A stretch of 64,000 bases of DNA from Patagioenas fasciata (lineage: Eukaryota; Chordata; Aves; Columbiformes; Columbidae): assembly GCF_037038585.1 (NCBI RefSeq), contig NC_092521.1, positions 77,056,398 to 77,120,397 of the forward strand. Direction: 5' to 3'. This document shows positions 13,441 to 32,500 of the stretch, piece after piece. The translations under genes were made by a program, and so were the position numbers. Under the pieces are notes generated by a model, which was not told the DNA's origin, did no database searches, and saw nothing but the letters and a program-made list of their open reading frames with translations. Within the stretch, counting starts at the first letter, position 1. Every line of letters begins with the position of its first letter.

Positions 13441-16134
13441 TACATTAGAACCTATACAGTGAAGATCTGCATTGGTGTGACTTGTTCAGCAGGTGCAAAT
13501 TGTGTAAATGGCATGGTTGAGTTCAGTAAGAAATGTGCTGAATCTAAAAATACTGCTGCATTATCATGAAGTAGACATGGGATATTTAAGCTGGTTCTGA
13601 CCAGGAGTCATGGAAGCAGCAGAAGAATTTCTAAGCTGAAGTCAGGCAGTGCTGCTATAAAGCAACAATTACATCTATGGATATGCTTTTAAATACTCTA
13701 TATAAAAGATGGATCAGTAAAATGCATGGGGGGAAGTGCTTAGCATCTAGGAAGAATCTGAGTTACTTCTTTCACTGAAGCTACACTTGTGTATTTACTA
13801 CCTCTGGTTTCACAGAGTTTGATCAGCTTTTTCTTAATGTAAAATGTTTAAACCTTGCTACCTTTATAACTTTGGGCCAAGCTTCTCAATATGACCCATC
13901 AATGTCCCTCCCACTGTGCCTTTCTGTGATCTCTTCCTGGTTGAAGGGGATTTGTTAACCTAACAGCCACATTACTTAACTTTTGTAATCCTGAGTTTCC
14001 TTAAACAACCTTGCATTAACTTGCCTCTAATTAGCAACTGATGACACACCACCAACCCTGAAAACCTGAACCTGAAGCCTCCTACCTGTTGATCTTAATT
14101 TTTTTTTACTCACCAACTCTCAGAATTTATTCTACTCTAGTATTTGGTATGCTCTTTTACTCTTCTTCCTTTTATATCCATGTTTTACAGTAATCTTTAA
14201 GCACATGTTTTAGTGTAATTGCATGTGAAAAGCATGCTGCTTTTAGCTAAAAGCATTAGTTCTCTGAAGTATCAATTACTTCTTAAAAATGACTCAATAT
14301 CCAAATATGTCAAACTTGAAACATGAGTAATTATGCACATATTAATACTTTGTATATTGTTAACACAGGAGTAATGAGTAGAAAATGTGCAGTACATCTT
14401 GTTCTGCTTATAAATCAGGAGTCTGTGTAGTAACGATGATGGTAGCTCATGTAACTGCTGGTATTTGGGTCTTCTCCATCTCCCTCTCCCTACCCCACAG
14501 TTAAATCCAAGATGATCTCTGGCCAGTCAACATCAAAGGAGAGAGGAGAGGCATTCCCACACTGCTCTCTCTGCTGAGGTCAACAAGCATGTCCCCCTGC
14601 AGTTGTTTTATGACTTGATGCAGTATGCTTTGTTAATTTTTGTTACATGTAAGCATTTATACTAAGATCAGTTTAGTCATACCTTTACAGAATAAGTATG
14701 TTCTGGAGCAGCATGTGATTAATTGGTCTCTTATTTTCCAATTATTTTTCATTCTTGTATGAAAATTTTAGCCTGTCGCTCTTTCCAACAGTTTGCAACT
14801 CATATAGATGTTCTAAGAATACGTAGTTCTTCATTAAATACTCATAGAAAATCTTTCCTCTTAGATGCTGCTGTGTCCCTTAATGTGGTCTGGCAGCTTT
14901 ATGCATGATTTTGCTGCACTAGACCAAGTAAGTGAAGAATTGTGGGTATGACATTTACTGTTCGAGCATCTTTAGTAGTTCCAAGTGCATCCAAGGACTG
15001 CAGATCACAGAAAATATGAAACTTTTGCTGTTTGTCCATTATCCCTAGACAACTTTGAAAAACTGCATTGTGAAATTAATTTAATTCCATTCTGTAAACC
15101 CCTGTGGGATGTTTGCTACAGGTCTGCTTTTTTTGCTATAGCGTTCTTCATTGTTTCAAAGCATCTGCCCATTTAAAGGGTATGTCATGATATGTCAGAA
15201 GTTTGCTGTTGTCATGTAGTTGCAGGAATCTGCAAAGTATTTTGAGGTGAAATGCTTGGCCTGCAGCCTCTGCAGGGTACTCATGTTTTATGAAAGATTA
15301 AACCGTTGTTAAAATGTGTGCTTTTTGTTTTCCAGAGACCACCATTTTATCTTTGTCCTGCACGGCCTTACATGTTTAGCAGGGGGAACATAATGTGGAT
15401 TAAGAAGGGCAGGCTTCAAATAAGATTGTGGTCCATTTCATGCATACAGCACCTAAGTTTCTTTGGAGCAAGGGCTTGTGAAGGCTTTCTGAAGCAAATA
15501 ATACTATTATCGGGTTCGCTTGAGTGCTTGGGCTACTTACGTCCCATGTTAAAACAGAAGGAGCATGAGGGGCATTTCATTATAATCAAGACAGGAGATG
15601 GACTAGCATCTTTACCAAGGACACCATGCAGGTTACCTTGGGTGCTGGTTTTATTTGCAGTGGCAAGAGCAGAGGTCTCATAGTCCTCCTCCAAGACTCA
15701 GGGATGGAGCAGGCGCTTTGGCTCCTCTGTTCCGGAGTGGCAGGAGCGCCCACGTTGCCATGTCAGCACACACAGTGCCAGGGTGGAGCAGCAGATCCTG
15801 AGAAGCAGCTGGCACTGGCTGTGCTGTGCTCCGTGCTGTCCGGCCGTGCCAGGACCCTGGAGCTGACTCCAGCAGAGGTGCTCTTGCCTGCAATGGAAGC
15901 AGCAGCTACTGCAAATAATAGGGAACATGTTACCCTATGTCCATTTTGCAGCTCAGGCAGTGTTTGCTCACACCTCATCCAGGCCTGGAAGGGAGGTAGG
16001 AGAGAACGAAAGTAATGAAGGATGTGCTGCACCCATGCTGCCAACCGAGTCATGTGCAGGGGTCTGCAGAGACCAACCTCCCACTCCGAGCCCTGCGGGT
16101 GGCACACTGTTAAGGTGTTTCATGTCGTTTCACA
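13441..16134. other. Intergenic stretch without a recognised gene
   Basis: Between the possible MARCHF6 3' end and the CR1 upstream of ROPN1L I see no splice-consistent conserved exon. Reading frames at 15306-15683 and 15626-16015 overlap each other and lack recognisable domains. GC content rises after about 15700 toward the ROPN1L CpG island. Confidence 0.5.
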
Positions 16135-16302
16135 AGTTAATGGAACAGGCTGCCCAGGGAACTGGTGGAGTCACCATCCCTGGAGGTGTTTAAAAGGCGT
16201 TTAGACGAGGTTCTTAGGAACATGGTTTAGTGCTAGAGTTAGGTTATGGTTGGATTCGATGATCCTGAGGGCCTCTTCTAACCAAAACAGTCCTGTGAGT
16301 CT
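16135..16302 (+). mobile_element. CR1 LINE, 3'-terminal fragment
   Basis: The sequence follows the standard CR1 3' end: GGAACAGGCTGCCCAGGG, then GTGGAGTCACCATCCCTGGA, then TTGGATTCGATGATCCTGAG and a CTTCTAACC-type ending. It is strongly 5' truncated, as most CR1 copies are. It stops about 70 bases before the ROPN1L CpG island. Confidence 0.85.
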
Positions 16303-16369
16303 AAGTTTGCAGAAAACACGTGTTGCTCTTGCCTTGTAAACAACGCAAACGATAATCACCTTCCCTGGC

Positions 16370-16840
16370 CTGACCCCGCCTTCCCCCGTCAAGCACCGAG
16401 CCGGCCCGTTCCCCGTGAGCGAACGCGGGCCTCCCCCCCCACTTCCCCCATAATTCCGCCGCCGCGTTGCCAGGGCAGCGGGGCCGCGGAGCGGGGCAGG
16501 TGAGACCGGCTGCCCGGGCCGAGCTTCCCGCGAGCCCCGAGGTAGCGGGGGCGGGGAGGCCGCTCGGGGACGGCTCAACCGAGCGCTGCCGTTGCGGTGG
16601 GCTCCCGGGGGCGCTGTGGGACGGCGGTTGGGCTCCTCCGGCGCCGGGGCCTGGCGGCGGCCTCTGAGGGGTGGCATCCGGCGGCTCGTAACGCTCGGTG
16701 CTGCCGGGGCGGCCTGGGAGGAGGGAGCGGGCACCGGGGCCGAAGCCGGAACAGGGGAGGTCGCAGCCAGCCGTGCTCCTTTTCGGCTCCGGGCTTGTGA
16801 GTCGCTGTCACCAGGAGCGTGGTGAATCTGGTTTGCGTGC
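16370..16840 (+). promoter_or_regulatory. CpG island, likely ROPN1L promoter and untranslated first exon
   Basis: This is a GC- and CpG-dense block in otherwise AT-rich DNA, 1.3-1.8 kb upstream of the ROPN1L start codon. A good donor, GCAG|GTGAGA, lies at 16499/16500 and could end an untranslated first exon joined to the acceptor before 18162. The join is inferred. The open frames on both strands here are high-GC shadows, not genes. Confidence 0.65.
16466..16479. promoter_or_regulatory. Candidate RFX-family X-box
   Basis: GTTGCCAGGGCAGC is an imperfect inverted repeat, GTTGCC-AG-GGCAGC. It is two bases away from the ideal X-box GTTGCCATGGCAAC (one in the spacer, one in the second half-site). 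RFX factors drive many cilium and flagellum genes, which suits ROPN1L. It sits about 20 bases upstream of the proposed first-exon donor. Binding is inferred. Confidence 0.5.
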
Positions 16841-17116
16841 ACGCACTTGTTGAGTTTAGCGTTGTACGCAGAGCACCTGGGGCTGCGTTTGGATGCGTGA
16901 GCGGAAAAATAGAAAATAAGAGCAAATAGAAGGTGAGGGAAATCATTTGACTTTGGCGTTTAGCAGGACAGTAACCCATATTAGCACACAAGTGGTAGGT
17001 ATTGCCATGACCGAGGGCAAAAAGTTGCAAAGGTTCACAGACCCGGTTGCTTTTTTCATTGTTCATTCAGTGTGTACGTATTTGTGCATGAGGTTCACAC
17101 GCAGCACAAACAGCAA

Positions 17117-17349
17117 CACAGGAGGTTCCCTCTGAACACCAGGAAACACTTTTTCACTGTGAGGGTGAGCAAGCACCAGCACAGGTTGCCCAGGGAGGCT
17201 GTGGAGTCTCCATCCTCAAGAGAAATTCAAAAGCCATCTGTGCATGGTTATGGGCAGCCAGCTCTAGCTGACCCTGCTCGAGCAGGGGGTTGGACCAGAT
17301 GGTCTCCAGATGTCCCTTCTGACCTCAGCTCTTCTGCAACTCTGTGATT
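17117..17349 (+). mobile_element. CR1 LINE, 3'-terminal fragment in ROPN1L 5' intron
   Basis: Recognisable CR1 ORF2 end and 3' UTR: GGTTCCCTCTGAACACCAGG, AGGTTGCCCAGGGAGGCTGT, GGGGGTTGGACCAGATGGTC, ending near AACTCTGTGATT. Its 3' UTR differs from the copies at 16135 and 19498, so it is a separate subfamily and insertion. Confidence 0.88.
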
Positions 17350-18074
17350 AATGGCTTACTAGAGAAAGCAGGTCTTACCTTTGTTTTTTTCCTCTATTTT
17401 TTCTTTTCTGATAAGTTTTTCTTATTTTCTTTGACACACATGTATTCCTTCCTCAGGGTTTTTCTGTTTTGTCTTATTCTGAAATCCCCAACTTTTTGCC
17501 TTTAGCTGCAGTCCCTTGGTTACAGTTGCATTTTTGAATCATTACTGGAAGTGTGTGACCAGTGCAGTAATTAAGGGCACTTAAGTCTGTCACTATGCAA
17601 ATTTGCTGTGTTGAAGTAATGAAGATGCCATACCCTGCCAGTGTGTCTCCTCAAATGAAGTTCAGGGCAGCCTTGAGTCACAGCAGTCCCATTCCTTCAT
17701 CGCTGGCATTTAGTCTTTTTGATAATTTCTATAGCCTCTGTACAAAAATGACAAGATTCTTCTTGGCGTGCACTAGTGAGTTGCCACCATAGCTGGCTTT
17801 CATGTTGGCATGTGTGGTGTGACTTGTCTGGAGTATTTGTTCTACAAATATGGATTCTGGTAGGTTAGAGGAGAAAAATCAGTTACAAGTTATATAAAGA
17901 TATCTGTTCAAGCAGTAGTTCTCTTACCTGGAGCTGTGATTCCAAGCTTTTTTACTTGGTGGCCATCAAGTTTAAGGTTTTTAGAGACTCATGGTACTTG
18001 TCTGTTGACTTTTCTGAGTTTGTCAGTTCTCCAGTAGCCCCAACCATCAAGTAGAATGGAAGGTGCTTTGGTAG

Positions 18075-24578
<6,504 letters not shown>

Positions 24579-24611
24579 ACAAGCCTACTCTTCAGCACCA
24601 GATGAGGAAAA

Positions 24612-24617
24612 AATAAA
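24612..24617 (+). terminator. ROPN1L poly(A) signal
   Basis: A canonical AATAAA lies 34 bases after the ROPN1L stop codon, implying a very short 3' UTR. Cleavage would fall around 24630-24645. Confidence 0.65.
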
Positions 24618-24645
24618 AAGGAATAAGTATGTGCAACTGTTCAAG

Positions 24646-26511
24646 GAAATAATTTGTGTTCAAAGGACTGTTATTTGCACATTGCAATACAAGATCCTCT
24701 TCTCTGACACTTTTTCTTTTCTTTATTCCACTCTTGAAAAGGCCTTTCAGTGGATGTTAGTTGAATACATGGTTGTACTGTTCTTTGGCCTCTCAAATAC
24801 TGATGCTCACACCTAAGGAGTGATAACTTCACTCATTTGTTTGTATTGAGTAAAATGTATTTTGTTATGGATCTTCCTACTTTGTGATTGTAAGAAAATA
24901 GGTAAAATGTAAAATTCAATTTAGAGAAGACTGGACAGCTGTAGTTGGTGCATTTCCCATTATGTTTTTAGATAGCACTGACTTTGACTCTTGTGCAAAT
25001 ACAGCTTTTCTTTTGACTAGCTTGTCTGTGTGAACAAGCTCTATTAAACGAGTAGTTTTCCCATGCCTTATTCAACACAAAGAACCCTGTGGCTGAGCTG
25101 GTAGAAGAAACATCAATTCAAGAAAGGATGGAAATGTTCCAGATTGTTTTCCCTCTAATTAGGACTTAGATATCCTTTTCTGTTCTTAGACAGACTGTTC
25201 TGGTTGAGGATCTGTTTTAAAATGGGTCTTGTTTTCTGACAGGAAAAGATACTGCATGTGTCACGTAGGTTAGGAATGCCTGACACAGGGTTCTGCGTGG
25301 TTTTGATTTGAAGAACTCTAGTAGGTCCAGAAGTCTAAATCAGTCGGAACTAGACTAAGTATTTGGTGACAGGTAATCACACTGAACTGCAGAAACAATT
25401 GAGATAAGAGACAGGATAGTAGTGGTTACAGTAGAACTGGAGAGATTCCAGTGACAGAGGTCAAAAACAGGAGCAGACGGAATGCCCTCTCTTAGCAACT
25501 CGGTCAAGCAGAATAAAGTGGTGTAGGGGAAGAGATATTTGCAAGCTTGTTCTTTCACAGTTGCTTTCTTCATTGAAGTAACAAGCATGGCTGATGATGA
25601 CAGACTGTGCTGAAGCAGACTGTGTGAGGAATTAGCAAGACTAAATACTGATACAATAAAAACAGAATTGGAGTCCTCCTGCACACCCTTACTATCTACC
25701 TCCATGTCTTAAGTACTAGTCATAAAGGCTGATAAAACAGTAAGACTTAGGTGTTAGTCTATAGGATAGAAGCTCCTGCCAGTTATTTCCGGAAGGAAAT
25801 GGGTATGCACCTGGTGTTTGAAAATGGCAATCAGCAATATTACAAATGTTCTTGCTACCTCCCCACTAGTTTCTGTGGAGAGCTATATTCTCACTGTCTT
25901 TGTCAGATGACATCACTTCTAAATTTCTTTGAGCATGAGCTTGGGAACAGTAACTTCACCATTACTGTTTTTTTTTTTTTACCACTAGCTGCCTTTGAGC
26001 CTGGTGGAGAACTCTGCCCTGTCACCTCCGGTACATGCTGTAACTAGACAGTAAGCGCTATCTTTTCTGGAACACTGCTCCCAGAGGTGACAGTGTCAAG
26101 TGGGAGGATAGGACAGGAATGGTCTCCATGCCTTTTCACTTGTAACTGATCCTAGACTCCAGGAATTAGCTCTGTTCTATATTCACTAACTATGGGCCAG
26201 GAATATAAATTAGTACAGCCTCTCACAGACTGTATTCTTCAGCCTTGTCAGACTAAACTCAAATAGATGACACCACTGTATGTTATTAATAGATGCATTC
26301 ATTTTACAGACTTTCTGACATATAATACTTCCATCCTGACAAACTTAACCCTCTCTCATTTTTGTCACAGCTGTGATGCAAGACATTATGTACACTGCAA
26401 CAATGTTATGTACAGAGCATGGCTGTCCCTGGCACAACAGCAGTAACAATTGTTCCTGGGGCAAGTAATTATTTTGAATGGCTGACAAACAAAATAATCA
26501 GGTTCTTGCTT
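24646..26511. other. Interval between the convergent ROPN1L and SNRNP48 stop codons
   Basis: I find no further exon here. SNRNP48 transcription enters from the right. A reverse-strand AATAAA at 24722-24727 could be its distal poly(A) signal, which would place the two 3' ends about 100 bases apart. Nothing closer to 26512 is convincing. Confidence 0.45.
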
Positions 26512-29500
26512 CTACTTTCTTCTTTTATGGCTGTGATATTTGTCTTCATCTCTGAAACAAAAAACAAACATTGTGGGTACTGTTAGGCTCAGACTGACAG
26601 AATCTGAAGTAACAACAACAAATAAAAGACTTAGGAAATTGAAAGCTTTAGTGTAATGTAATCATGTCCCCTTCTATAGGAAATGAACTAAGACAGTTTA
26701 TTTCCCATACTGTTTTAATCAAAGTGTTGTCATGTGTTGCCACAGTAGCAATTAGTTTAGGATGAATGGCATCCTTGTGTGATGAAGCCAATTTTGAGAC
26801 AAGCAAGAATTCCCATCCATACAGTTAATCTACAGCATTTCTTCCCTGCACACGATGGATAATGCAGCATTTTTTCTGCACAACAGCCTAAGTCTTTGCT
26901 CAAACACAGGTCCCACACACCTATGGTTTTGCAGATGCAAGTGTGCCCTTGGTTATGGTATTAAAGGTGTGGCCTAGATGTGTTTTCTTTTGCCTAAAAA
27001 TATGCCCAGAACTGCTGAAGACCAACAGCATTGTTTTGAAGCACCTACCACGGAAAAGCTAGTCAACTGACTGTATGTACATACAGCTGAACATGAGCTA
27101 GCAGTGTGCTCTAGTGGCCAAAGCAGCCAAGAGCATCCTGGCTTATTTCAGAAATACTGTGGCCAGCAGGACTAGGGAAGCGATTGTACCACCGTGCTCA
27201 GCACAGGTGAGACTGCACCTGGAATACTATGTTCAGTTTTGGGCCCCTCACCACAGGAAAGACATTGAGGTGCTGGAGAGAGTTCAGAGAACAGTGATGA
27301 AGCTGTTGAGGGGTCTGGAGCATAAGTCTGATGAGGAGCAGCTGAGGGAACTAGGGCTGTTTAGCCTGGCAGAAAGGAGGCTGAGGGGAGACCCTACTGC
27401 TGTCTATAACTACCTGAAAGGAGGTTGTGGCATAGAGGGTGTTGGTCTCTTCTCTCAAGTGATGGGACAAGAGAAAATGCCCTCAAGTTGCACCAGGGGA
27501 GGTTTAGATTGGATACTAGGAAAAATTTCTTCATGGAAGGGGGTGTGAAGCAGTGGAACATGCTGTCCAGGGAAGTGGTGGGGTCACCATCCCTGGAGGT
27601 GTTTATAAGGTGCATAGATGAGATTTTTTTGGGGCACGGTTTAGTGGTGGACTTGGCTGTGTTCGGTTAACAGTTGGACTTGATAATCTTAAAGGTCTTT
27701 TCCAACCTAAATGGTGCTGTGATTCTATTATATCAGTAAAGCAAATAATCATATTTGTTAAGTCTCAGTGCAAACTAGGGCAGAAACCAGCATTAGACAT
27801 GACAAGCACAGTTAACTGTTTAAATGGACAATATGTTCCCCTATGCATGTGTTGATCAAGAAGTAAAACAGCCTGTGACAATACTGTGTTCATCCTGTAG
27901 CATGCTGTTGAAACTGTCACCTTTCAGATGCGAGAGCAAATTCTGGTCTGGATCACAGTTTATGGTCTCACAGCAAGTTCTGTTTAGTATTAGTAGCCTC
28001 ATGCCACTGGCTTGTAAAACTGTGACATTAGCGTAGCTTTTTATTGGACTAGATATTCTAATTCTCTACATTAAATTATCATAGACAATGGCTACAGCTG
28101 CCTGATTCAGAAGCAGGAGTCAGCTGTCTCTATTTATGCTCACCTCTCTCTTTTTCTCCGAGAATCTCTGTCTTTGCCTCTTTCACGACTCCTTTTTCGT
28201 TTATTTGGACTCCTGCTGGTCTCTCTCTTATGTCTGGTGCGTTCAGTATCCTTAGAGCTTTCGCCAGACTGCCGTGAGTCCACTGAAGCAGACCGCCTTT
28301 CTTCCCTTCTGAAAAAAAGGTTATTGATTTTATTCAATAAAAACAGTTTCACAGTCACTATTGTTTTCATTATCAGTTTTGTAACAGTATGACCTACTAA
28401 TGGTGTAAGACAGAGGATATATCCATTATTAAGCTTCTCTATCTCCCTAAGAAATACGATACCTCCCAAAAGAGGCCCGAAGTCCATGCTCTTCTATGTG
28501 CACATCTCATCACACTATTTAATCCAGTTATTTACAAACACTTGCCCTCAGTCTTATCGCCTCTGCTCATGAAACAGGAGACAGTGGAAGGTTTAAAGCC
28601 CTAGCTTGTCAGCCACTTGCCTCAAGCTCCTACCTACAGCTGGAGAACCCAGCAAGCCTGATCTTTGGTTCGGCTGCTTCATTCACCTTCATTCTAATGC
28701 TGAAAAAAACCCACCTCAAGTGTGACCTTTGTTTCAACAACTTTTCATCTCAAAGATCTCCTGAAGAAGCACAAATAGACTATAATTAGGTCATGATTCC
28801 ATTTTTATTTCAGTGACAAATGTTTGGAAGAGGGTGTGGTGTTGCTTGACAGAGGAAGAAATATGTATAAAGCAAACACGCTCCCAGTTGGCACAGCAGC
28901 ATTCATAGTGATAAGAACTGAAAGGGTCCCCATATTTAATAAGTTATGAAAACCTTTTCTCTGAGGTATTTTATAATGTATCTACCATAGTATTTCCCAT
29001 TATGTCGTAGGGAAGGGGAAGAAATTGTGTACTTGTACTTTCAAGTGTCCTTCTGTCCCCAGCTATATGCATTTGACCACAGAGGGAGCACTATTCATTC
29101 CCCAGCTCCACCAGAAACCACCTGTTCATGTGGATCACTTGCAACTTTTTCCCCATCCTTCACAAAGACAGAGCTTCTCAAGCAAGAGCCTGACAGAATT
29201 AGTATAAAATAAATTGTGCATGTGTCTCAGCCAAGGTTGGTAAATGTCATATTAGAAAGAGGTAACAGGGTAACATTACAGACTGTCAGGCTGCTGACAC
29301 CCCTGAGGAATTTGTCAGCTGTGACATACCTTCCTGAAGATTTCGACTTCCCTCCATCACTTATATCTGCATTATCCAACCTATTCTCCTCCTGCCAGTG
29401 ATTGCTGAGTTCTTCCATATGCACACCAATCACGTCCCGAATCACCTGGAGATTAACATAGATTAAAAACAACCAACACAAAAAAGCAAGATGTCATGGC

Positions 29501-32500
29501 AGTTACCCGAACTAGCAACTAGATAGCAGAAAGTAAACATCTCTGAAAAAAAGCTCTCCCTGCAAACCCTACACATCAGAAGTTTGAATGGGAAGTCTTA
29601 TTGGGAGTATTGGGTATTTCAGCATAAATTTAAATAGCACCATTTTACAACAGACAGTCAACTACATCTTGCTGGCATTTTCACATTCAAAATTTAATAG
29701 TCAGAAAGGCTCCTGTTATTTGTAACTTGCTGCAACAAACCAAAAAAATTCCTCTATAGTTTGCAACTCTGATAAGGCAGGGACAAGAAGAGGAAAAAGA
29801 GAGACATTTTCTTCATCCAAAAGGGCTTATCATTGTTTATGCTGACATACAGTAAGCACTTCAGTGCAAAAATCCTCTTTATTTTCAGATACTCACCTCA
29901 GTGTAGGACTTCTTTGTTATATGAACGTTCTTAGCCCTGTATGACTGTCGCCGCCTTTTGTAGTCTCGCATTTCCGCCAGAATTTCAAGATGGGACTTTG
30001 GAGCTCTCTGACTATCATCTAGCCAAAAAATGGAAGTAAACAAAATGGTCATTAGCAGGATGTTAGCACCTGCAGGTATGCATCTCTGGTGCTTTAGTAA
30101 TAAAAGTCTGAAACATAAAATATATTGTGTTCTTTCTGAAGTTTTTCCAGTCGTTAGTAACTATAATTGATTTATCACAAGCTTCCTCTCCAATCTTCTT
30201 GCTGTCTGTTTACACAAGACTAATAAGCCACCAAGCAAATGTTATGTGACATCAACCTCCTAACAGTGATCCAAATCAATATACAGGCTTGTGATTTGGT
30301 CAGATGCCTACAAAATACAGGCCATGTTTTCAAAGCCAGTATTACAATAAGACACAAAGACTGAGAAAGCCAGATTCTCTAAAGCATTTACCTGTGTAGA
30401 TGACAAACAGTTTCCTACCTCCTAGGTAGTAATCACCTCATAGCAGGGCCCACAGGGTAACACAGATGCTTATGTTGCACTTGGTATAGTTACAAACTGG
30501 CATTACTCAACAGAGATGAGAGGCCTCAATCTAATACACCCATTTGTATAATATATTGCTCAAGAGCCTCTATCAGACGACTGCCAACATTTCTTGTTCA
30601 GCTTTTACTCTTAAGTGATCTTTAATCTCATCATCTCTTATGGCAAATAGCATTCCAAGATGTACAATAAGTTTGCAACACTGAGCAACCTGAAGTCAGT
30701 TGCAGCAAAGACAAAGATCCATCCACTAAGATACACACAAGTGTGCCAAGAGCAGAGCACTAAGGCTTTCTCAGAAGGAAAACAACATAAAGGACACCAG
30801 CCTAGTGTTTTCTGACACCAGGTCTTCATGGTGACTTTTAAGAACAGTATGCTTTTCACAATAAAAGTAGTACAAGCAATTCTGTCTGGCATTCAACAAA
30901 ACTCATCTAACTACACAAAGGGAAAGTTCTGAGCCATAAATTCAACACCAGATAGTTCTTCAAACCTTGTGTGATTTTTGCTGCTAAATCCACAAAGAGA
31001 TCACTGTCATTTTCTGTGATTTGGGATCTAGACCTCTGTTTCTTCGTCTCCTCAACAACATAATCATAAAGAGCAAGGCGATCAGCTTGAGTCAGGTCAC
31101 AGGTGAAACGCTTGTGATTTTGAGGAACCTCTACAGGCAGTAATGAGTAAGATCCTGGAGGATGAACAGACAGTTATTAGTAAAATAGCATAATTATACA
31201 GGAAAACACTGGGAAGCTCAACAAACAACATAGTAAACACCCATGCAGTTTTCATGTTTCTCCTAAATATGTGTAAGAAACTTCATCCTTCTTAATTTGA
31301 AAGGATAAAAATTGTTTAAATTAAAAAAAAAAAAAGGCCCCAATCCCTCTCCAGCCTCACGCAGGCTGTATAACCTCTCTTGACTGCTTACACTGTTAGT
31401 TACAGGTTTTCATATGCTTCAACTTGAACATACTAGATTAGACCAAAAGGACACCCTGTATTGTCCCATCAGTTTCAACTCTTGGTTTACAAGCTACAGC
31501 AAGAGAGAGGAGGCTGCAGCTCTAACCTGTGGGTTTGTCTTTCTCCTAAAATTGTCTGTAAAGTACTAGCTGCAAAATACCTGCTGTTCTGCCAACAAGA
31601 ATGAAAGCTTCTAGGAGACCAGATAACTGGGCACTGTGTAAATCAGTCTGACTCATGCTGTTAGTTTCTCTACAGAGCTTTTATAATAGACTGCCACAGG
31701 CTAAAAGGGCTACAAAGGCACTTTCAAGATGGTCCAGATCAGATAACTAACTTTGAAGCTACGGAAACAGACACACTGCTTGCACACTCTTCTTTCCTTG
31801 AATGATGTGCCTGGTACCCACACTTCTCATTCCCAGTTAAAACAGACATCCTCCCAACAAACAACAAATCCATTCTCAATCCATTGCAACAGCAGTGAAG
31901 TGGCTTCCCTAAGGATACAGGATGCAGTATTCTCAGATACCGCCTGCAGAACAGCATTTTACTTGAGAACATTTAAATTCCCAGTAGCCATTGACCCGAC
32001 CTCCTTAATCCAGCTCCCTGTGAGCCAACCATCTCCCTGCAAGGCACACGCCCACACATACAGTTCATCTCCAGGTAGACAGAAGAGCCAATACATAAGA
32101 CAAGGTGTATGCAGGCCTCCTCACAACAGCAAAGCCACTGCTTCTCTAGATCACTCAGCACTTAACAGAAGCTGGGCAGTCTTTCACATCCTGCTTTCAC
32201 TGAAGACACCAAAGAAGAAGAGAAGGAGCCACAATAACTCTACAACAACAAACCTAAAGTACAAGGTTTCCTCATTAGTGTACTTGGAGCCTAAACCAGA
32301 ACTTTTCTAATCCGAACTAACAGATTTAAACATGAATACTAGAATTTTATTTTTAAAACGTGCTGTTCTTGCAGTGTCATGGAAGCCCATAAAAGTGCCC
32401 TAGTAGTTACATGCTTGTGATTTTAAAAGAATTTCACAACTTGTGATTAAAACCAGCTTTCTTGCCTTCTCATACAGCTATCCTAATATTCTAAATCTGG

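Noticed and set aside
15306-15683. 125-residue + strand frame upstream of ROPN1L
   Set aside because: No family resemblance. It overlaps another frame at 15626-16015 and shows no codon bias or conserved block.
16201-16842. 213-residue - strand frame and several + strand frames in the ROPN1L CpG island
   Set aside because: Pro/Arg/Ala/Gly-rich overlapping frames on both strands are expected from GC-rich sequence. No domain or splice support; the left end runs into a CR1 fragment.
31753-32310. 185-residue + strand frame in a SNRNP48 intron
   Set aside because: No recognisable domain, low-complexity Ser/Thr/His composition, overlaps - strand frames, and no splice or start context.
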